Source: JBGQBN01 sp041494805 (GTDB lineage: Bacteria > Acidobacteriota > Terriglobia > Terriglobales > Acidobacteriaceae). From it: a stretch of DNA of 11,335 nt. Shown in pieces: positions 5,802 to 11,335 of the stretch (position 1 is the stretch's first letter; each line of letters opens with the position of its first letter). The DNA is taken from the NCBI GenBank assembly GCA_041494805.1, contig JBGQBN010000085.1, positions 1-11,335 on the forward strand, read 5' to 3'. Position numbers and translations under genes: made by a program. Under the pieces are notes generated by a model. It searched no databases. It was given only the letters and a program-made list of their open reading frames with translations, and was not told the origin of the DNA.

Positions 5802-7109
5802 ATGCCTCAAGCCAACCAACCCGGCCTGGTGCGCGCCATGGGCCGCTGGAGCGTGGCCGCGCTGATGGTGAATTCCATCATCGGAAGCGGGATTTTTGGC
5901 TTGCCCTCGGTGGTGGCCGGAATGGTGGGGAAGGCCAGCCCATGGGCAGTGCTGCTCGCCGCAGGGGCGATCGGCGTGATTATGGCCTGCTTCGCCGAGG
6001 TGGCTTCCCAGTTCACCCATGCCGGCGGACCTTATCTTTATGCCCGCGTCGCCTTCGGCCGGCTGATCGGTATTCAGACGGGATGGATGTTGTGGCTGGC
6101 GCAGTTGGCAGCACCCGCAGCGAACGCCAACCTGTTCGTCCTCTATCTGGCGGAGTTTTGGCCGCAAGCGAAGGAACCGTTTCCCCGCTTGCTGAGCCTC
6201 ACTTTGTTGGTCGGGCTCCTGGCGTTTGTGAATTATCGAGGCGTGCGTGCCGGGGCGCAGGTCAGCAATGTTTCCACCATCGCCAAGTTAGTGCCCCTCG
6301 GGATCGTGATCGTCGGAGGAGGTTTCTATCTGCTTGCCGGCCATGGAGGAATGCCTGCTGCTTCGCCTGCGGCAGATGCTCAAGCCTGGTTAAAGGCGAT
6401 GCTGCTGTTGTTGTTCGCCTACGGTGGCTTTGAAACCGCGCTCACGCCTATGAGTGAAGCCAAGGATCCGCGCAAGGACGCCGTCTTCGGACTCTTTGCG
6501 GCGCTGGTGACCTGCACTCTCGTATACACCCTCATCCAATGGATTGTGGTTGGCCTGCTTGCCGATCCGGCGAGCAGCGAGCGCCCGTTGGCGGACGTAG
6601 TGCGGCTTTTCATGGGTCCAAAAGGCGCGGCTCTCGTGGCCGCGGGCGCGCTGGTTTCGCTCTATGGCTATCTCAGCTCCAAAATTCTCGCGGTTCCGCG
6701 TATTACCTACGCGCTTGCCGAAGGCGGTGATTTTCCGCGTATTTTTGCCGCGGTGCATCCCAGGTTTCATACGCCGTATGTTTCGATTCTCGTTTTCGCG
6801 CTGCTCACCTGGTTGCTCGCCATCTTCGGCAGCTTCTCTTGGAACCTTACCCTTTCCGCCGTGGCGCGATTGTTTTACTACGCCGTGGGATGCGCCGCGC
6901 TGCCTGCCTTGCGGAGGAAGCAACCGGGAGCTGCATTGTTCCGCCTTCCCGGGGGGCCTGCATTCGCCCTAGTGGGCATCGTGATATGCCTGGTGCTGGT
7001 GACTCGCGTGGACCTGGGCGGATCGCTCATTTTGGCCGCCACCATAGTCATTGCTCTGCTGAATTGGTTGGGAGTCCGCAGCCGGCGGCCCGTACTTCCT
7101 GCGCCATGA
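5802..7109 (+). CDS. APC-superfamily amino acid/polyamine permease
   Basis: An inner-membrane secondary transporter of 435 residues, normal for the family. About twelve hydrophobic segments are visible (roughly 18-38, 47-66, 90-117, 130-146, 158-179, 197-215, 228-254, 274-298, 328-346, 350-370, 386-402, 406-424). The first carries the signature IIGSGIFGLPS (26-36), the broken-helix substrate site of APC transporters; the sixth carries FAYGGFETA (205-213), its partner. The loop MSEAKDPRKD after segment 6 is also typical. The ATG at 5802 is preferred over an in-frame TTG at 5760 that lies inside the heptad repeat; the ribosome binding site is weak. The substrate is probably an amino acid but cannot be specified. 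A secreted hydrolase gene follows 45 bp later on the same strand, suggesting uptake of hydrolysis products. Confidence 0.9.
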   Translation: MPQANQPGLVRAMGRWSVAALMVNSIIGSGIFGLPSVVAGMVGKASPWAVLLAAGAIGVIMACFAEVASQFTHAGGPYLYARVAFGRLIGIQTGWMLWLAQLAAPAANANLFVLYLAEFWPQAKEPFPRLLSLTLLVGLLAFVNYRGVRAGAQVSNVSTIAKLVPLGIVIVGGGFYLLAGHGGMPAASPAADAQAWLKAMLLLLFAYGGFETALTPMSEAKDPRKDAVFGLFAALVTCTLVYTLIQWIVVGLLADPASSERPLADVVRLFMGPKGAALVAAGALVSLYGYLSSKILAVPRITYALAEGGDFPRIFAAVHPRFHTPYVSILVFALLTWLLAIFGSFSWNLTLSAVARLFYYAVGCAALPALRRKQPGAALFRLPGGPAFALVGIVICLVLVTRVDLGGSLILAATIVIALLNWLGVRSRRPVLPAP

Positions 7110-7114
7110 TTTCC

Positions 7115-7144
7115 TTGTTCTCTGTCCGCGCGGAATGCTAGGCT
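7115..7144 (+). promoter_or_regulatory. Weak candidate promoter for the CocE/NonD hydrolase gene
   Basis: TTGTTC (7115-7120) and TAGGCT (7139-7144) are 18 bp apart, just after the transporter stop. Each shares only part of the consensus, and the ATG follows within about 10 bp, which would make the transcript nearly leaderless. Read-through from the transporter gene is an equally good explanation. Confidence 0.25.
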
Positions 7145-7154
7145 ACGCCGTCCC

Positions 7155-8918
7155 ATGAAACGGCTTTTTTTCTGCTTCACCGTGCTGGTTGTCATCACGG
7201 GCCCAAGGGCTCAAGCGTGGCAGGCCCCGCCAACAGCGCCAGAGTTCCTAACCGAAAATGATGTTGCCGTGCCCATGCGCGACGGTGTCCTACTTCGCGC
7301 CGCCGTGCTGCGGCCACGCGGTGATGGACGCTTCCCGGTGCTCGTGTACCGTACACCCTACGGAAAAGAGTTCGCGCTGAAGGACTACACCACCTTCCGC
7401 CACGCTGTCGAACGCGGATACGCCGTCGTGGTGGAAGACGTTCGCGGACGCTACGCCTCTGATGGCGAATTCCGACCCTACCAGAATGAAGGACGGGACG
7501 GGTACGACACCATCGAGTGGGCCGCGCACCAGCCGTGGTCGAATAGTGTGGTCGGAACTTTCGGCCTCTCTTATCCCGGCGCCGTACAGTGGCTCGCGGC
7601 AGTCGAAAGTCCGCCCCATCTCAAGGCCATGGTTCCAGCCATGACTTTTTCCACGCCGCAGAATTTCTTTTACTCGGGCGGCATCTGGGACATGTCGTGG
7701 ATGGAATGGATCTGGTACAACATCGCACCCGATGCTCGCCACAAGAGCAATCTGCCCGGGCCCAAAACCCACGAAGAAGCTGTCGCCGCGTGGGACAACG
7801 TCGGACCGAAAATGCTGAACACGCTGCCTTTGAACCAACTCGAGGAATTACGTGGCGTTGCCCCGTATTACTACGACTGGCTGAGTCATCCGGCGGACGA
7901 TTCCTGGTGGGACTGGTGTGAGCTGCGCAACAAGTACAGCCGCAATCCCGCTGCCGTGCTTAACTTGTCCGCCTGGTATGACGACAACTACGGTCCCGAG
8001 GGCGCGACCACAAATTTCACCGGCTTACTCAAGTCGCGTGCCGGAGAGGCCAACCCGCGCACGCACCTGCTGATCGGCCCCTGGGTCCACGGCGTGGACG
8101 AAACCGGAAAAACAAAGTCGGGTGAGCGCGAGCTCGGCCCGACGGCCTCCATCGATTACGACGAGCTCGTTCTGCGCTGGATGGATCACTATCTGCGCGG
8201 CATCAACAATGGCGTCGAGAAGGAAAAATCGATCCGCTACTTCGTTATGGGAGACAACCAATGGCGTGATGCCGATTCCTGGCCACCGGCGGCTAAAGCG
8301 ACTCCTTATTACCTCACTGCGAAAGAAGGCGAGCGGGCCCTCTCGACGGAAGCTCCCAAAGCCGCGCGACAGCTCAACTCATTCGTTTCCGACCCGGCCA
8401 ACCCAGTAACCAATCCGTACGATTCATCGGGCGCGCACGATTATCGGGAATTAGCCAAGCACAATGATGTTCTGATTTTCGATTCTGCTCCACTCGAGCA
8501 AGACACTGAAGTCACAGGTCCGATCCACGCCCGAATCTATCTCTCCTGCGATTGCCGCGACACCGACCTGTGGGTACGGTTGCTGGACCTAGCGCCGGAC
8601 GGAACTGCTCTAAACCTGATGAGCCCGGGGCTGGATGTTGTGCGGGCCAGCTACCGTGATTTGAAACGCGGGCGAAAACTGCTCACGCCACGCCGCGTCT
8701 ATGAATTACACCTGGACAACCTGATCACCAGCAATGTTTTCCAGAAGGGGCACCGCATTCGGGTGCAGATTTCGACCACGTTCTTTCCGAATTTCTCCCG
8801 CAATCTGCACACCGGCGAATTGGAGTCTGCATCGGCAAGTATGCAGAAGGCGCAGATTTCCATCCATAGTGGCCGGCGCTATCCATCACGGATCATCCTG
8901 CCGGTAGTGGCGCGGTAG
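7155..8918 (+). CDS. Secreted CocE/NonD-family hydrolase (X-Pro dipeptidyl-peptidase S15-like)
   Basis: An alpha/beta-hydrolase of 587 residues, usual for the CocE/NonD group. The N-terminus MKRLFFCFTVLVVITGPRAQA is a cleavable signal peptide (cleavage near residue 21), so it acts in the periplasm or outside. MRDGVLLRA (41-49) and YRTPYGK (65-71, Y69 at the oxyanion position seen in CocE) open the catalytic domain. GLSYPG gives the nucleophile S139, AWYDD (273-277) the acid, and GPWVHG the base H312. A helical cap lies between about 165 and 260. The C-terminal third, from about 400, is the beta-sandwich typical of S15/CocE enzymes (VTGPIHARIYLS, DTDLWVRLLDLAPDG, GHRIRVQIS). The family includes X-Pro dipeptidyl-peptidases, cocaine esterase and glutaryl-7-ACA acylases; substrate is not predictable here. 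It lies 45 bp after the permease gene. Confidence 0.93.
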   Translation: MKRLFFCFTVLVVITGPRAQAWQAPPTAPEFLTENDVAVPMRDGVLLRAAVLRPRGDGRFPVLVYRTPYGKEFALKDYTTFRHAVERGYAVVVEDVRGRYASDGEFRPYQNEGRDGYDTIEWAAHQPWSNSVVGTFGLSYPGAVQWLAAVESPPHLKAMVPAMTFSTPQNFFYSGGIWDMSWMEWIWYNIAPDARHKSNLPGPKTHEEAVAAWDNVGPKMLNTLPLNQLEELRGVAPYYYDWLSHPADDSWWDWCELRNKYSRNPAAVLNLSAWYDDNYGPEGATTNFTGLLKSRAGEANPRTHLLIGPWVHGVDETGKTKSGERELGPTASIDYDELVLRWMDHYLRGINNGVEKEKSIRYFVMGDNQWRDADSWPPAAKATPYYLTAKEGERALSTEAPKAARQLNSFVSDPANPVTNPYDSSGAHDYRELAKHNDVLIFDSAPLEQDTEVTGPIHARIYLSCDCRDTDLWVRLLDLAPDGTALNLMSPGLDVVRASYRDLKRGRKLLTPRRVYELHLDNLITSNVFQKGHRIRVQISTTFFPNFSRNLHTGELESASASMQKAQISIHSGRRYPSRIILPVVAR

Positions 8919-8934
8919 GAATTTAAGTGCGCCA

Positions 8935-8950
8935 CGGGCGCTCCCGCCCG
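8935..8950. terminator. GC hairpin after the CocE/NonD gene, weak terminator candidate
   Basis: CGGGCG-CTCC-CGCCCG forms a perfect 6-bp stem with a 4-nt loop, 16 bp after the stop codon. The downstream run is only CGTTCTTT, so intrinsic termination would be weak. It also overlaps the position of a -35 element for the next gene. Confidence 0.4.
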
Positions 8951-8961
8951 CGTTCTTTCGA

Positions 8962-8967
8962 TATAAT
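8962..8967 (+). promoter_or_regulatory. -10 box of the TolB/CehA-like gene
   Basis: A perfect TATAAT lies 28 bp before the GTG start, predicting a transcript beginning near 8974 with a leader of about 22 nt that contains the GGGAGG ribosome binding site (8985-8990). The matching -35 position falls in the GC hairpin at 8935-8950 and is poor. Confidence 0.5.
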
Positions 8968-8995
8968 CCGCCTTCACCAAGACTGGGAGGATTTC

Positions 8996-11335
8996 GTGTC
9001 CACGCGATACCGAATGCGACTGCTGCTGGCTCTGTTGACCGTCTCTCTTCCGCTGGCGGCGCAGCGCGACCCCGTCCTCAAACAAATCGACCTGCCTCAT
9101 TCCTACTACTACCGTGAAATGTATTTGCCTCAGCTCACGACCGGGCCGAGTTCGCTGGCTTGGTTGCCCGATTCCAGTTCCCTTGTGTACTCGATGGCAG
9201 GCTCGCTGTGGCAGCAGAAACTGGACTCCCCCATCACGACCCAGTTGACCGACGGCCCAGGCTACGACTACCAACCTGATGTTTCGCCGGACGGACACTG
9301 GGTTGTGTACGCGTCCTATGCCAAAGATGCAATCGAATTACGCGCTTTGAATCTGGCAACCAAACAGACTCACGACCTCACGTCGGGCGGAGCCGTCAAC
9401 CTTGAACCGCGCTTTTCACCTGACGGCAAGCGCGTCGCCTTTGTGTCCACGTCGTTCAACGGACACTTTCATATCTTTGTGGGAGACTTCAACAACGGCG
9501 AACTGAAGAACGTGCAACGCTTCACCGGAGAAAATCGCAGCACCTTACCTCGCTACTACTACAGCCAGTTTGATCATGAGATAAGCCCCGTCTGGTCACG
9601 CGACGGCAACGAATTGCTGTTCATCTCGAACCGCGGCCACATCCAAGGAACGGGCGGCTTCTGGAGGATGAAGGCCGAGCCTGGCGCCGAGGCCCGCGAG
9701 ATCCACTACGAAGAAACCACCTGGAAGGCGCGCCCGGACTATTCTCCCGATGGCACGCGAATCGTGTACGCATCCTATTTGGGCCAGCAGTGGCACCAGC
9801 TCTGGGTCATGCCTTCCCAGGGTGGCGATGCCTTCCCACTCTCCTACGGCGATTTTGACAACATCAATCCGCGCTGGTCTCCAGATGGAAAGCGAATCGC
9901 GTTCATTTCCAATCGCAGCGGCAGTACATCACTTTGGGTCGAGAACGTTCCGGGCGGGGCACAGACCCAGCTTGTCGCTGGTGAGAGACATTATTTAAGA
10001 GCCATGGGGCAACTGACCATCAGGGCGCTCGACCAAGCCGGCTTGCCTACGCCGGCACGCGTCTCAATCACGGGCGAAGATGGCCGCGCCTACGCGCCCG
10101 ACAATGCCTGGATGCACGCCGATGACGGATTCGACCGCGCCGAGCGCCCCTTCGAAGCGCACTACTTCCATACTTCCGGGCATGCCACGATGACCGTTCC
10201 AGCGGGCCGGGTCGATGTAGAAGTGACGAAGGGCCTCGAATATCACATCGTGAAAAAGACGGTTCAGGTTGCCGCGAGCGGGCACGCGAACCTAGTCATC
10301 CGCTTGCAACCGCTGAAACTGCCGCGGGACACGCATTCCAGCTGGGTGAGCGGGGACGTGCACATCCACATGAATTATGGAGGCGCCTATCGCAACACGC
10401 CGAAGAATCTTGTGGCACAGGCGGCGGCGGAAAATCTCTCCCTCGTCGAAAGTCTTGTGGTCAACAAAGAGCAGCGCGTCCCGGACATCGCCTACTTCAG
10501 TACGACCCCCGATCCGGCTTCGACTCCGCACAATCTGCTGCTGTTCGGCCAGGAATTCCACACCAGCTATTGGGGACATCTAGGGCTGCTGAATTTGACC
10601 CGCAACTTTCTGATCCCGATCTATGCGGCCTATCCCAATACCGCCGCAGCCAGCCTGTTTCCCGCGAACGCGATGATCGCGGACATGGCGCACGAACAGC
10701 AGGCAGTGGTCGGGTACGTTCACCCCTACGAATCGATCCCGGATCCGGCCAAGGATGCGTCACTCAACCACGAGCTGCCAGTCGATGTCGCTCTGGGCAA
10801 GGTGGACTACATCGAAGTGCTCGGCTTCAGCGACCACAAGTCAACCGCCGCCGTATGGTACCGGCTGCTGAACTGCGGCTTTCATTTGCCAACCGCGGCA
10901 GGCACGGATGCGATGGCCAACTTCGCTTCTCTGCACGGGCCGGTCGGTTTGAACCGGGTTTATGCCAGGGTTCCGCTAGGTCCGCTGGGCATCCATCCGT
11001 GGCTGAGCGCGCTGAAACAGGGACGGACCTTCGCGACCAATGGTCCGTTGCTCGGGTTCACCCTCGGTGGCCAGCAGATTGGCGACGAGGTGCGACTGCC
11101 CGCCGGTGAGCGTTCGGTGAAGTTTGCGGCGTGGTTGCGGTCGTTCGTTCCCATCGACCACCTGGAGGTGATCTGCAATGGGCAGGTGGTACGCGACCTG
11201 AGCCTCAGCGGTGATCACCAGACCGCAGACGTCACGGACACCATTCCCATTTCACGCAGCGGATGGTGCCTGCTGCGAGCCTGGAGCGAGCACGCAGAGC
11301 ATCCGGTGCTCGACGCTTATCCTTACGCCACGACC
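8996..11335 (+). CDS. Secreted TolB-propeller/CehA-McbA metallohydrolase fusion, 3' end beyond window
   Basis: Open from a GTG at 8996 (GGGAGG five bases upstream) to the right edge, 780 residues without stop. Residues 1-22 are a signal peptide (MRLLLALLTVSLPLAA), so it is exported. Residues about 95-305 form a TolB/WD40-like beta-propeller with five recognisable PD40 motifs of the SPDGxxxxF/Y type (VSPDGHWVVY, FSPDGKRVAF, WSRDGNELLF, YSPDGTRIVY, WSPDGKRIAF). Residues about 340-440 are a beta-rich linker. From about 450 comes a PHP-like CehA/McbA metallohydrolase domain: GDVHIHMN (H456, H458), QEFHTSYWGH (H522, H528), YVHPYE (H576), FSDH (D613, H614) and GTDAMANF (D638), followed by GPVGLNRVY. 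These supply enough His/Asp ligands for a bound metal centre. CehA and McbA are carbaryl ester hydrolases, but most relatives have unknown substrates. The gene follows the CocE/NonD gene by 77 bp and probably has its own promoter. Confidence 0.88.
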   Translation, partial: MSTRYRMRLLLALLTVSLPLAAQRDPVLKQIDLPHSYYYREMYLPQLTTGPSSLAWLPDSSSLVYSMAGSLWQQKLDSPITTQLTDGPGYDYQPDVSPDGHWVVYASYAKDAIELRALNLATKQTHDLTSGGAVNLEPRFSPDGKRVAFVSTSFNGHFHIFVGDFNNGELKNVQRFTGENRSTLPRYYYSQFDHEISPVWSRDGNELLFISNRGHIQGTGGFWRMKAEPGAEAREIHYEETTWKARPDYSPDGTRIVYASYLGQQWHQLWVMPSQGGDAFPLSYGDFDNINPRWSPDGKRIAFISNRSGSTSLWVENVPGGAQTQLVAGERHYLRAMGQLTIRALDQAGLPTPARVSITGEDGRAYAPDNAWMHADDGFDRAERPFEAHYFHTSGHATMTVPAGRVDVEVTKGLEYHIVKKTVQVAASGHANLVIRLQPLKLPRDTHSSWVSGDVHIHMNYGGAYRNTPKNLVAQAAAENLSLVESLVVNKEQRVPDIAYFSTTPDPASTPHNLLLFGQEFHTSYWGHLGLLNLTRNFLIPIYAAYPNTAAASLFPANAMIADMAHEQQAVVGYVHPYESIPDPAKDASLNHELPVDVALGKVDYIEVLGFSDHKSTAAVWYRLLNCGFHLPTAAGTDAMANFASLHGPVGLNRVYARVPLGPLGIHPWLSALKQGRTFATNGPLLGFTLGGQQIGDEVRLPAGERSVKFAAWLRSFVPIDHLEVICNGQVVRDLSLSGDHQTADVTDTIPISRSGWCLLRAWSEHAEHPVLDAYPYATT

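Noticed and set aside
5783..6433. Plus-strand ORF of 216 codons overlapping the permease
   Set aside because: Arg-rich out-of-frame translation of a gene with clear APC signatures.

Overview
This window looks like chromosomal DNA of a free-living bacterium of moderately high GC content, most likely an Acidobacteriota member of the Terriglobia type. That assignment is inference. It rests on a TolB-propeller/CehA-McbA metallohydrolase fusion, a CocE/NonD hydrolase and a GlmS-like SIS enzyme beside nagA, together with heptad 'CTGA' repeats between genes that I associate with this phylum. No 16S or other phylogenetic marker is present.

Left part (1-2253, minus strand). A leftward two-gene unit runs off the left edge: a 63-codon ORF that resembles the N-terminal leader of bacterial papain-like (C1A) peptidases without the protease, then a membrane protein of unknown function (326 residues visible). 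Upstream lie two dyad-symmetric sites that could be operators. Further right is a shortened PD-(D/E)XK nuclease-like ORF without a convincing start, a nested inverted repeat, and a tRNA-Pro(CGG) gene with encoded CCA. This has the look of an accessory or decaying segment next to a tRNA, but no integrase or att duplication is visible.

Centre (2254-4906, plus strand). A two-gene amino-sugar operon: nagA (N-acetylglucosamine-6-phosphate deacetylase) followed after 27 nt by a GlmS-type isomerase lacking the glutaminase domain. Together they would convert GlcNAc-6-P to GlcN-6-P and then to fructose-6-P plus ammonia. A good -10 box and a LacI-family-like palindrome (GAAACGTTTC) precede nagA.

Then come a small convergent helical hypothetical gene (minus) and the C-terminal fragment of an NAD(P)-binding epimerase-like protein (minus). 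Period-7 NNNCTGA repeats occur in two gaps, one on each side of this stretch.

Right part (5802-11335, plus strand). An APC-family transporter, a secreted CocE/NonD alpha/beta-hydrolase with an intact Ser-Asp-His triad, and a secreted multi-domain protein (TolB-like propeller, beta-rich middle, CehA/McbA metallohydrolase) that runs off the right edge. The trio suggests extracytoplasmic hydrolysis of peptides or esters with import of the products; substrates cannot be read from sequence.
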